Below the pieces are notes generated by a model that was not told where the DNA came from, searched no databases, and saw only the letters and a list, made by a program, of their open reading frames with translations. Below are positions 44,653 through 53,216 of a DNA stretch of 64,000 nucleotides, piece by piece. The stretch is from Ktedonosporobacter rubrisoli (GTDB lineage Bacteria > Chloroflexota > Ktedonobacteria > Ktedonobacterales > Ktedonobacteraceae): contig NZ_CP035758.1 in NCBI RefSeq assembly GCF_004208415.1, positions 4,588,001-4,652,000 on the forward strand, read 5' to 3'. The first letter of the stretch is position 1, and every line of letters starts with the position of its first letter. The translations under genes were made by a program, and so were the position numbers.

Positions 44653-46596
44653 GTGAGTACTGAATACGCTGGGGATTCTGTGCCCCTCTCAGCGTCCAAG
44701 AAGCAAAAGACACCTACAAAGAATTATAGTACAGTAACAGACCAGCCATTACAGAGGCGGCGTTGGGGCTGGTGGGATGCCGTCTACCTGCTCCTCCTTG
44801 TGGCATTAGTCATTGCCATGGTCTGGCGCTATACTCCCCAGGTCACCAGCGAGGTAGCTGGAGAGTGGTGGGACCCGCTCCTTAACATATGGACGCTGGC
44901 CTGGAATACTACAACCTTACTTCATAATCCGGCGCATCTATGGCAGGCCCAGCTTCTCTATCCCAATCCGCTTACCCTATCTTACTCTGAGAATCTGCTA
45001 GGGGAGACGATCTTTTTTGCCCCTATCTTCCTACTCACCCATAATCCAGTTCTATCTTATAACCTGGTATTCTATTTCACTTTCATACTATGTGGCACTA
45101 ACATGTATATTCTGGCCCGCCACTATACAGGCAGCCCACTTGCTGCTTTTGTGGCAGGCTTGATCTTTGCCTTCTCTCCCTACCGGATCGGCCAGATAGA
45201 CCATATCCACATCGTTGCCGGGGAATGGATGCCTCTAGCCTTGCTCTACTTTGCGCGCGCACTTAGCCACAATCGTTGGCGCTACTGGAGCTTGTTTGCA
45301 CTTTGTTATCTATTACAGCTACTCAGCAGCATTTACTATGGTATCTTTTTAACGTATACCCTCCTTGCCTATCTACTCATTCGCTATACCTGGCCATTTA
45401 TTGGACAATGGCGCCAACAAGGAAAAGCTTATCTTAGCGCACTCTTACGCGCCGCGCTCAAGCCCCTTGTCGTCTGTAGCGTTATGCTTATCTTACTGGC
45501 AGTCCTGCTCGCTCCGTATCTATTATCGCTCAGCAGTGGCCTATCGCGCTCCCTAGAGCAAGCCGCTACATTCTCAGCGTATATCCGCGACTTTACCTTT
45601 ACGGCTCCTTTTAACTGGCTCTATGGCTTAAAAACATATAATGGTGTTACCTTGCCCTATGACAGCGAGCACTATCTCTTTCCCGGCTGGGCTGCACTGC
45701 TTCTTACCCTATGCGGGGCCTTCCTTGTACTCCGTAAACGCCTGCCAGCTATGCGGGCATATGTATGGGTAGGTTTAATTATCCTGCTCTTCTCCCTTGG
45801 CCCCTTTTTGCAGTTCTCTACACCCAGTGGAGCTCCCTATGATCCTCAGCCGCATATGGCGGCCACTATCGCCGCGCCTGGCTGGCCTATGCCCTGGACG
45901 CTGGCCTATTACATCTTGCCAGGCTTTAAAGGGTTACGTGTCCCAGCGCGCCTGATGGGAGTCCTATTGATCATTATGGCGCTGCTGGCAGCCTATGTTA
46001 TTGCCTATCTAGAGAGCTTCCTATCCAGAAAAATATCTAGCCAGGCCGATGAAGCAAATAAGCAAGTTGAGCTGACAAAGAAAACCGGTCCCTCCTATCA
46101 GCTTTGGAAAAAGCTAGCTATCTATAGCTTATTGTGCTGTATTCCACTAGCAATCATCCTGGAAGGAAGCCCGGCCTATTTACCAGTTACGCACGTTCCC
46201 AGCGGGGATCAGATACCCGCCGTCTATCAATGGCTTGCTACACACGCCGATGAGCAGCCTCTCGTAGAGCTACCTATGGCTTACCAGGATGAGGGTTTTA
46301 CCTCAAAGGACGAAGCCTGGTACGATTACTACGCAATTTACCACTCTCACCCTATTATGAATGGTTGGAGTGGCTATCGGCCTCCTTTAACCGTTCATAT
46401 AGCAGGACAACTAATTGATTTTCCATCGTCAACTAGCTTGAATATATTACGAAAGTATCAGGTTCACTATGTTATATTGCATCTTCAACTATACCAACCT
46501 CATGAGGCCAAAGCCTTACTCACACGGGTGCAGGCGAGTAAGGACTTACAGCTCATGGCAACTTTCGGCAAAGACTCGATCTGGAAGGTGAGATAG
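44653..46596 (+). CDS. Large multipass membrane protein, probable GT-C glycosyltransferase
   Basis: 647 residues from GTG at 44653 (a TTG at 44650 is also open; AAAGGA lies 7 bases before the GTG). A polar N-terminus is followed by about 11 membrane segments and a large C-terminal outer domain of about 130 residues (IPAVYQWLATHADEQPLVELPMA and later). The first outer loop has EWWDPLLNIWTLAWN and the loop after has LLYPNPLTL, and YRIGQIDHIHIVAGEWMPLALLY is a strong family stretch. This layout is that of GT-C type transferases and YfhO-like proteins. It lies 48 bases after the GT39 gene. Acceptor and donor unknown. Confidence 0.72.
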   Translation: MSTEYAGDSVPLSASKKQKTPTKNYSTVTDQPLQRRRWGWWDAVYLLLLVALVIAMVWRYTPQVTSEVAGEWWDPLLNIWTLAWNTTTLLHNPAHLWQAQLLYPNPLTLSYSENLLGETIFFAPIFLLTHNPVLSYNLVFYFTFILCGTNMYILARHYTGSPLAAFVAGLIFAFSPYRIGQIDHIHIVAGEWMPLALLYFARALSHNRWRYWSLFALCYLLQLLSSIYYGIFLTYTLLAYLLIRYTWPFIGQWRQQGKAYLSALLRAALKPLVVCSVMLILLAVLLAPYLLSLSSGLSRSLEQAATFSAYIRDFTFTAPFNWLYGLKTYNGVTLPYDSEHYLFPGWAALLLTLCGAFLVLRKRLPAMRAYVWVGLIILLFSLGPFLQFSTPSGAPYDPQPHMAATIAAPGWPMPWTLAYYILPGFKGLRVPARLMGVLLIIMALLAAYVIAYLESFLSRKISSQADEANKQVELTKKTGPSYQLWKKLAIYSLLCCIPLAIILEGSPAYLPVTHVPSGDQIPAVYQWLATHADEQPLVELPMAYQDEGFTSKDEAWYDYYAIYHSHPIMNGWSGYRPPLTVHIAGQLIDFPSSTSLNILRKYQVHYVILHLQLYQPHEAKALLTRVQASKDLQLMATFGKDSIWKVR

Positions 46597-46599
46597 ACG

Positions 46600-47742
46600 A
46601 TGAAACGTCCCCCAATTCGTGAAATTGTATGGTTGTTCATCCTTACACGCCTTCTTTTAATGCTGGTCACATACTTTAGCTATGTCTTACTAACTGCACC
46701 TAAATATTCTAGTACTACTGTCGATTCGCTAGCGCTCTTCACATCCTGGAACCACTGGGATGCTGAAAACTATGTGCGCATCGCTCAGTTTGGCTATCGA
46801 GACAAACTGGATCTAGCTTTTTTTCCTCTTTTTCCTCTTCTCATGTCAGCTATAGGGCATATTCTGGGCAGTTGGAGCTACCTTCTGGTAGGAACGCTGA
46901 TCAGCAATCTGGCTTTGCTGGGAGCTATGTTCGTGATCTACCAGCTCGCTGCCGATAGCGGCGGCGATAAAGTCGCCAGCCGAACTTTGTTATATCTCTG
47001 CATCTTTCCTACTGCCTTCTTTTTCTTTGCTGCTTATAATGAGTCGCTTTTCCTCTTTTTTGTTGTAAGCTTTTTCCTGGCGTTGCGTCGACAACGCTGG
47101 TGGTTAGCTGGTGTTCTCGGTTTCCTGGCAGCCTTAACGCGTAACGCCGGTGCTTTGCTGGCTGCTCCATATCTCTATGAGCTCTGGCTGGCCCGCGAAA
47201 GCATTCTATCGACGCGGCGCAAGACCATTCTCGGCCTGCTACCTATTGCGCTTATACCGCTGGGTACGCTTTTGTATTGCCTCTATTGCTGGCAGTACAG
47301 CGGCGATCCTCTGGCTTTCTCGACTGTGCAGTCGCACTGGGCTCGTCACATCTCGCTACCCTGGATAGGAATCTGGCAGGCGCTCTTTGAGCTATTCTGG
47401 AATCAGCCCTTTGGCTCATTTAACCAGGCTCACATTCTTCTCGACCTCGGCGCTACTGTGAGCTTTATAGTCCTGCTCATCGCTGGACGTCATAGTTTAC
47501 GCATGAGCTATACCATCTGGACGGCCTTAATGCTCCTCCTTGTGCTTCTGGCGCCAAGCACCGGGCAACACGACTCGCTGATATCCAATCAACGCTTCGT
47601 CCTGGAGCTATTTCCCTGTTTTATCACGCTAGCTCGCTTTGGCATAAAGCATCCACGCTTCCATCAAGCGCTCAAGCTCATTTTCCCGGCTTTACTAGCT
47701 ACACTCAGCGCGCTGTTCGTCATGAACCGCTGGATGGTTTAA
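46600..47742 (+). CDS. PIG-V-like mannosyltransferase
   Basis: 380 residues, about nine membrane segments. The first outer loop has SWNHWDAENYVRIAQFGY, matching the HWDxxHY-type signature of the PIG-V/GPI mannosyltransferase-2 family; FFPLFPLLMSAIG and LYLCIFPTAFFFFAAYNESLFLFF are further family stretches. It transfers mannose from a polyprenyl phosphate carrier on the outer face in relatives; the acceptor here is unknown. It starts 3 bases after the previous gene (GGTGAGA upstream) and 6 bases before the next, so the three form one operon. Confidence 0.85.
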   Translation: MKRPPIREIVWLFILTRLLLMLVTYFSYVLLTAPKYSSTTVDSLALFTSWNHWDAENYVRIAQFGYRDKLDLAFFPLFPLLMSAIGHILGSWSYLLVGTLISNLALLGAMFVIYQLAADSGGDKVASRTLLYLCIFPTAFFFFAAYNESLFLFFVVSFFLALRRQRWWLAGVLGFLAALTRNAGALLAAPYLYELWLARESILSTRRKTILGLLPIALIPLGTLLYCLYCWQYSGDPLAFSTVQSHWARHISLPWIGIWQALFELFWNQPFGSFNQAHILLDLGATVSFIVLLIAGRHSLRMSYTIWTALMLLLVLLAPSTGQHDSLISNQRFVLELFPCFITLARFGIKHPRFHQALKLIFPALLATLSALFVMNRWMV

Positions 47743-47748
47743 ATTACG

Positions 47749-49443
47749 ATGAAGAGTGTCAGTCCGCTCAGGGCTCAGCTTCATGTTCTACGGCCTGGAG
47801 CAGAGCATACAGCACAGCGCCCGCCAATTATGGGCGTTGTGCTATGCACAGCAATTTTTGTCTTCTGTGTACTGCTCAGTATCGCGCCGCTTAATCGTCT
47901 CGCAGGTTCTCAGCTTTTCCTTGGGCTTCCCATAACGCCAGTCCTCACAGTTATAGGAACCTGGCTTCCTGTAGATCTTGGCCTGACGACCGACGCTCAT
48001 GCGTCACAGATGTCTACCCATACCATTCTGTTCTTGACGCTTGTAGCAGGCGAGTTTCTCAGCTATGCTCTGTGCCTATGGTTCATCAGTCGACAGGGAC
48101 CAGACGCTAACTTTAAGCGCAGCCTGATTGTTGTACTGGCTGGCGTAATTATTGGGGGCTTAGCTCTGGTTCTCACACCAGCCCTGCTCTCGCGCGATGC
48201 CTTTGTCTATGCAGGCTACGGACGTATTGCTGCGCTCTACCATACCAGTCCATATTTTGTCACCCTTTCAGCCTATCCTCACGATCCCTTTATCCTTCTC
48301 GATGACTGGAAAGATGCCCCTGCGGCTTACGGTCCACTCTGGTTATTCATCAGCGCCTTGGGCGCACTAGTGGCCGGCGACCATCCTTTAACCTATCTCT
48401 ATTTATATCGCGGACTTGGCCTCATAGGACATCTACTCAATGTGCTGCTCATCAGAGCTATTTTGCGCACACAAGGCTGTTCCCAACGCACAACCACGTT
48501 CGCTACAATTGTCTATGCCTTGAACCCGCTAGCGCTACAAGAAAGCTGCCTGGGCGGGCATAACGATATCTGCATGGTCACGCTTCTACTGCTGGGAATA
48601 TTCTCCTGGGTTAGAGCAGAAAATCGCGGTAGGCAATCCTGGCACGCTTCCCTTCCCGCGCTCATCTTTTTCACCCTTGCCGCCCTTATCAAGTTTACAG
48701 GAGCTGTGCTGGTTGGCTTATTCATAGTATTATTAGTACGCAAGAGCTTCTGCGCTGGGGCCAAATTCGATCGAGGTTCGGCCTGGAAGGCAGCCTGTAT
48801 CACACTCATCCGCTCAGCTTTGATCTGCAGCGCTCTGGCTTTGAGCCTGTACATTCCATTCTGGATGGGCCATACAATTCAGGAAATCATTCATAGCTTT
48901 CTTTCTCCACCATCGGCCAATGCAGCTTATGGCTCTATCCTTGCCGCCATTCGCGATGGAATGAGCCAGAGCAGCCGCAATGCCTCTCCCCTTATGCGCT
49001 TTTTCAGCCTTCACAGCACGTGGAGCGCGCTCAATATCATCGTATTGGCAGCAATCTTGCTGTTAGATATCATCTGGCTCTGGCGCCAACCTACGACGCG
49101 AACATTTATACTCGCGGCCCTTGCTGTGCTCACTGCGCTGCTTATCATCACGCCCTGGTTTTTCCCCTGGTATGTTACCTGGCTGATTGGCCTTGCTGCG
49201 GTCAGCATCCCTTATGCATATAAGTGCAGCGGACGAGCCTTAGTAAGCGCAGCACTGGCCTTTTCTGCTTCGGCCTTTGCTATTTATCTCTACTTCCACA
49301 ACCTTCCCCCTATTGGGGGTTGGAGCGGGCTTGCCTGCCTGACCACGATTGGACCGCCAATTCTTGCCTATTTTTTCTGCCCCATAAGCGAGCGTCTATT
49401 TCCAGCGCTCGCTAGAGTTATCGCCGGCTTATTGCGCCCATAG
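47749..49443 (+). CDS. MptA/MptB-like alpha-mannosyltransferase
   Basis: 564 residues, about 12-13 membrane segments. It resembles actinobacterial MptA/MptB, which extend mannan chains of lipoglycans: RDAFVYAGYGRIAALYHTSPYFVTL, DWKDAPAAYGPLWLFISALG, NPLALQESCLGGHNDICMV and LLIITPWFFPWYVTWL. ATG at 47749, 6 bases after the previous stop. Last of the same-strand glycosyltransferase genes; its final 76 bases overlap the end of the next gene, which is on the other strand. Together with the other four it suggests a polyprenyl-phosphate-mannose dependent envelope glycan. Confidence 0.87.
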   Translation: MKSVSPLRAQLHVLRPGAEHTAQRPPIMGVVLCTAIFVFCVLLSIAPLNRLAGSQLFLGLPITPVLTVIGTWLPVDLGLTTDAHASQMSTHTILFLTLVAGEFLSYALCLWFISRQGPDANFKRSLIVVLAGVIIGGLALVLTPALLSRDAFVYAGYGRIAALYHTSPYFVTLSAYPHDPFILLDDWKDAPAAYGPLWLFISALGALVAGDHPLTYLYLYRGLGLIGHLLNVLLIRAILRTQGCSQRTTTFATIVYALNPLALQESCLGGHNDICMVTLLLLGIFSWVRAENRGRQSWHASLPALIFFTLAALIKFTGAVLVGLFIVLLVRKSFCAGAKFDRGSAWKAACITLIRSALICSALALSLYIPFWMGHTIQEIIHSFLSPPSANAAYGSILAAIRDGMSQSSRNASPLMRFFSLHSTWSALNIIVLAAILLLDIIWLWRQPTTRTFILAALAVLTALLIITPWFFPWYVTWLIGLAAVSIPYAYKCSGRALVSAALAFSASAFAIYLYFHNLPPIGGWSGLACLTTIGPPILAYFFCPISERLFPALARVIAGLLRP

Positions 49444-50804
49444 TACAGGAGCAAGCAAAGAACAACGCCGAGCAAGAGGAAATTACGCACGGCAGTCGTC
49501 GGGAAGAACCAGGCAATGTAAGGTACCTTGAGTAGATTATCGGTCATGTAATAAATATAGGGATAGATAAATGTTGTCAGCAGGCTAAGCACCGTCCAGG
49601 AGATCAGCCATCTGAGATCGCTCTCACCTACATAAGCGACCAAAGGGGCCACCCAGATAAGATATTGCGGACTAAAGACCTTTCCGGTCAGCATGACTAC
49701 TAACAGCGTTAGCAAGCAGGACTGAACGAGATTTATCTTGCCCCGCCATTGCAGCCAGAAAGTATAGAGCAGGCCCGCTATATTCAACACAGAGCCAAAT
49801 AGCCCGATAAGCGTAGAGTAAGTACTCAAAACATTAAGTGAGCCAAAAGTATAGGCAAACTCCAAAGGATGATGTTTCACAGCACTTATCAGCCAGAGCA
49901 ACGAAGCCAATAAAGACTCTACCTGAATCGGTCGGTTCCCAAAGTAGCTCAAAGGGCCCAGGGTTCCTTCAACGCTCAGTAACAGGGAAATGCCCATCAC
50001 AAGAATGCACAGGCCAACAAATAGAGCCAGTGGGCGCCAGCGCTGCCACCCATACCACTTGCCTGACATTTCCATCTGTTGAGCCAGCAAGAAAGGCAGG
50101 AGCAAGACCAATGGGTAAAATTTGGTAAGTGTAGCCAGGGCGAGTAGCACAAAAGCCCAGTTCCAGCGTTTGCGTATGGCAAACAATAGAGCGCCCAACG
50201 TCAAGAGCGAAGGAACAAGATCAAAGCGCCCCAACCCTGTTGACCAGGCACCAGCAACCAGATAAATGGCAAAGGCGATAGCAGCACGCCTTGAGCGAAA
50301 GCGCAAGAGTAAAATGTAGATGCTTATGGCAAGAAGGGCCATCCAGGCCGCAAAGGCAATTTGATACCATCCTGCCGGGGCTAGCGCACCTAAAGAGAAG
50401 GGAATGAGCACAAGCAAAGGATATTCATGAGGTAAGGCGTGAAGGGCTTGCTCGGGCGCTTGGGACACAACGAAGCTTACGATAAATTCTGGTAGGTCTG
50501 CATGCTGTAAACGCTGAGCTACAGCCTGATTCGTCAAAATGGCGCTGCTGGGATGCAGAATAAAATTACATTGCCCGGAAGGGAGTTCTTTAAGCGCCTC
50601 GTTCCCTTGCCAGAAAGCCACAACGTAGCACTCGTACTTTGCCGCATCGCTAGAGTTAGTGACGAACTGCCACGAAGCCCCATAAAACAACAGCGCACAC
50701 ATTGCCAGGAGGACGAGGACATCAAGTCCATATTTCGCAAATTGCCTCCCCGCACCTGGCTGGCGCGGGGCTTGATCAGTTATTTCTTGCGTTTCAACAT
50801 CCAT
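49368..50804 (-). CDS. GT87/DUF2029-like membrane glycosyltransferase
   Basis: 478 residues, about ten membrane segments. The first outer loop has NSSDAAKYECYVVAFWQGNEALKELP and HEYPLLVLIPFSLG is next; then RFDLVPSLLTLGALLF, ALATLTKFYPLVLLLPFLLAQ and VFSPQYLIWVAPLVAY, all typical of the DUF2029 (GT87) mannosyltransferase family, which includes PimE-type enzymes. Its last 76 bases are antisense to the end of the MptA-like gene; the tail after residue 450 has no clear match. Starts at ATG 50804 and is transcribed against the other four glycosyltransferase genes. Confidence 0.85.
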   Translation of the reverse strand: MDVETQEITDQAPRQPGAGRQFAKYGLDVLVLLAMCALLFYGASWQFVTNSSDAAKYECYVVAFWQGNEALKELPSGQCNFILHPSSAILTNQAVAQRLQHADLPEFIVSFVVSQAPEQALHALPHEYPLLVLIPFSLGALAPAGWYQIAFAAWMALLAISIYILLLRFRSRRAAIAFAIYLVAGAWSTGLGRFDLVPSLLTLGALLFAIRKRWNWAFVLLALATLTKFYPLVLLLPFLLAQQMEMSGKWYGWQRWRPLALFVGLCILVMGISLLLSVEGTLGPLSYFGNRPIQVESLLASLLWLISAVKHHPLEFAYTFGSLNVLSTYSTLIGLFGSVLNIAGLLYTFWLQWRGKINLVQSCLLTLLVVMLTGKVFSPQYLIWVAPLVAYVGESDLRWLISWTVLSLLTTFIYPYIYYMTDNLLKVPYIAWFFPTTAVRNFLLLGVVLCLLLYYGRNKPAITLASAGNRRSLMGQKK

Positions 50805-51215
50805 ACTATTTTTCGTTTACCGCCCAGTACAATTTATTCTCTCTCAAAAGATGCTTATCTATTTTTTGCATGAAGAATGCCAGATAAGACCGAGTTACAT
50901 CGTCCCTGCTCTATCCGCTGCAACCAGTTTGCGGAGATAACCCGGCTATGCCCTACAAGCAATAGAGGTCACTGTAAGCATTATCCAATTGACTCACCGA
51001 CCATTGTGTAGTATAGGGATACTCAAGAGGAACTGTCAATGCCAGAGAAACCGGTTAGGCCTTTGCAGCTATCCCTCGATTACAACATATGCTACAATGC
51101 ATAACAATCAAAAGGTCGATCAACAAACCGCAGGGTACTTCGCAAAGGCAACAGCTTGCTGTTCCATCATCTCCGGCTTGACGCGTACATAGCCCTGTAA
51201 AAATGAGGGATAGTT
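50805..51215. other. Gap between GT87 and pseudokinase genes
   Basis: 411 bases with no supported gene. It contains the promoter at 50989-51017. No other dyad or repeat noted. Confidence 0.45.
50989..51017 (+). promoter_or_regulatory. Probable promoter of the pseudokinase-FHA gene
   Basis: TTGACT (50989-50994), 17-base spacer, TATAGG (51012-51017). A leader of about 190 bases would follow. Confidence 0.45.
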
Positions 51216-52052
51216 ATGCATACATTGGAAGAAGGTCAGAGATTTGAGCGCTATCGCATACTCCACTATCTCGGCGAAGGGATATCAGGCGAAAGTTATG
51301 AAGTTGAAGATATTGCGCTACAACGTAAGGCGACCCTTAAGCTCATCCATCCCTGGTCAACGTTAACCGACGCGGCCCGGCGCCAATTCTTCCGCCAAAT
51401 GCAGGTCATTAGTCTACTCACGCATACCTATCTGACAACCATGCTCGATTATGGAGAGGTTGATGGGCAGCTCTATATAGTCCGCCAATATACTGGCTAC
51501 GGCTCATTACTTGGCCCGGCTGGCCGAGCGTGGTTCAATCCACCTCTTGGAGAGGCCGAGGCTATACGCTATACCTACCAGCTAGCTCAGGCTCTCCATA
51601 AAATCCATAAATATAGATATGTACATGGCGCTCTCTCGTTATCCAACATCCTGGTAGTAAGCGCTCCCCCAGCGGAGAAAGCCAGGGCCACGGCGAGTCC
51701 ATTCCTGCTGACAGACGTAGGCCTTGGCCATTTTGTACGACGCTATGGACATCCGCGCATAACACACTTACCGGCTACAGCAGCGCCAGAGCAGATGGAG
51801 CTGCGCCTTCTACCAGCCAGCGATCAATATGCGTTAGCAGCACTGCTCTATTTCTGGCTGACCGGACGGCATCTCTTTCAAGGCACATCCGAAGAAATCA
51901 CGCAGGCCAAGCTCTCAGGCTCGTTTATAGCCCCAACAGAGCTCAATTCCAGCATCACGCCTGCACAAGAGGCTATTCTCAGGCGAGCATTAAGTATTGC
52001 CCCGAGGAACGCTATCCCTCCATCCTCACATTTACCGAGGAACTGGCAATGA
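51216..52052 (+). CDS. Ser/Thr protein pseudokinase domain (first half of a split gene)
   Basis: 278 residues as read. It has a kinase fold: YLGEGISGESYEVEDIALQRKATLKLI (Gly loop, Lys42), MLDYGEVDGQLYIV, YTYQLAQALHKIHKYRYVHG and DQYALAALLYFWLTGRHLF. The catalytic loop is changed: HRDxKxxN is HGALSLSN (137-144), so both the catalytic Asp and the Lys are lost, and DFG is DVG (167-169). It is thus probably a pseudokinase that binds but does not phosphorylate. The last 16 residues after ALSIAP are odd; one extra C in the run at 52000-52003 would give EERYPSILTFTEELAMTLTS, the normal end of a kinase domain, and fuse it to the FHA protein. ATG at 51216; ribosome site weak. Confidence 0.8.
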   Translation: MHTLEEGQRFERYRILHYLGEGISGESYEVEDIALQRKATLKLIHPWSTLTDAARRQFFRQMQVISLLTHTYLTTMLDYGEVDGQLYIVRQYTGYGSLLGPAGRAWFNPPLGEAEAIRYTYQLAQALHKIHKYRYVHGALSLSNILVVSAPPAEKARATASPFLLTDVGLGHFVRRYGHPRITHLPATAAPEQMELRLLPASDQYALAALLYFWLTGRHLFQGTSEEITQAKLSGSFIAPTELNSSITPAQEAILRRALSIAPRNAIPPSSHLPRNWQ

Positions 52053-53140
52053 CGCTCACTAGCCGCCCCCCAACGCAAGCAAAGCCTGTTGCTGTCCCGC
52101 AGCCTCTTCCCACTACACCTGAGGCAACGCCCACAACAGCTACCTCTCCGCTCCCGAATTTACCAATAACCGAAGAGTTACCGACCACAATAGAGAGCCC
52201 TGCCGTCGAGGAAGCCACAGCAGTAGTAGAAGAGGCAATGACAATAGCGGAAAATCCGGCCGTCGAAGTGGCCCCAACAAATGCCGAGGACCCTACAGTT
52301 GAAGAGGTGCCGACAATCGCAGAAAGCCTTATCGCCGAAGGGGCTACAGCCGTTACGGATGGCCTTGCCGTCGAAGAGACTCCTACAACTGCCGTGAGCC
52401 CGGCTGCCGAAGAAGCTGCAACAGTAGCGGAAAGCCTCGGAGTCGAAGAGACTCCTACAACCGTAGAGAGTTCCGCCACCGAAGAGGCTCTAGCCGCAAC
52501 GTCATCCCCTTCCGGGATTGAAGCAGGAGCAGCTACCCAGCCTTCCAAGCGAACTTTTTCTGATTTTATTCCTTTATCCTTGCCTGAGCTCAGTGTGCTT
52601 GAGCAAGCAGAGACCACAAACCGTCAGCCCCAAAACCAGCAGGAGAACACGCCTAAGTCGTCAAGCCAGGCCGAAGCAGAAGCTATTTTTGCGCTGGAGG
52701 AGAGCCAGGAACTGCCTCCCTTCGTTGCCTCCTTAACAAGTACTGAGCCCCCCAAGGAACTCATATATTTAGATAGGCAGGCAGGAACGCCCGAGACTCC
52801 ATCCCAGCCAACAAAGAACCAGACGCACCCGGCTCAGGCTTACATGTATATCCAGGCCCCAGGGACAAAAGAGCCGCATCGGGTTCTTTTAGACCAGGAC
52901 GAGGTAACGATAGGACGCGCCGGAGCCAGCGATATTTTGCTCGATCAGGATACCCTCACCTCACGCCACCACGCTCGCCTGAAACGCATAGATGATAAGT
53001 ATGTCATTGTAGACCAGCGTAGCTTGCACGGAACGCTTCTCAATGGTGAGCAGTTGACTAGCGAAAAAGAGTATCCACTCAACGAGGGAGACCGCATTGC
53101 CATCGGTGACTACGTGCTCATCTTTCATGACAGAACATAG
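52049..53140 (+). CDS. FHA-domain protein with repetitive acidic linker (second half of a split gene)
   Basis: 363 residues from the ATG at 52049, which overlaps the previous stop (ATGA). The first part is a Pro/Thr/Glu/Ala-rich linker with a degenerate 12-residue repeat (consensus roughly AESxxVEETPTT), about eight copies between residues 45 and 150. The final 95 residues are an FHA domain: EVTIGRAGASDILL, TSRHHARLKR (Ser-Arg-His), VIVDQRSLHGTLLNGEQL, GDRIAIGDYVLIF. FHA domains bind phosphothreonine. It can be translated separately through the overlap, but the frame upstream carries the kinase end without a break, so it most likely belongs to one protein. Confidence 0.82.
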   Translation: MTLTSRPPTQAKPVAVPQPLPTTPEATPTTATSPLPNLPITEELPTTIESPAVEEATAVVEEAMTIAENPAVEVAPTNAEDPTVEEVPTIAESLIAEGATAVTDGLAVEETPTTAVSPAAEEAATVAESLGVEETPTTVESSATEEALAATSSPSGIEAGAATQPSKRTFSDFIPLSLPELSVLEQAETTNRQPQNQQENTPKSSSQAEAEAIFALEESQELPPFVASLTSTEPPKELIYLDRQAGTPETPSQPTKNQTHPAQAYMYIQAPGTKEPHRVLLDQDEVTIGRAGASDILLDQDTLTSRHHARLKRIDDKYVIVDQRSLHGTLLNGEQLTSEKEYPLNEGDRIAIGDYVLIFHDRT

Positions 53141-53216
53141 CAAGAACAAGCCTATCTCGGCTCTTCCATAGCCATATATGTAGGGTGAGATAGACTTGTT
53201 CCTCTTTTTGGCGCTG

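Noticed and set aside
52012..52617. 201-codon Ser/Val-rich minus-strand frame
   Set aside because: Antisense image of the repetitive linker of the FHA protein.
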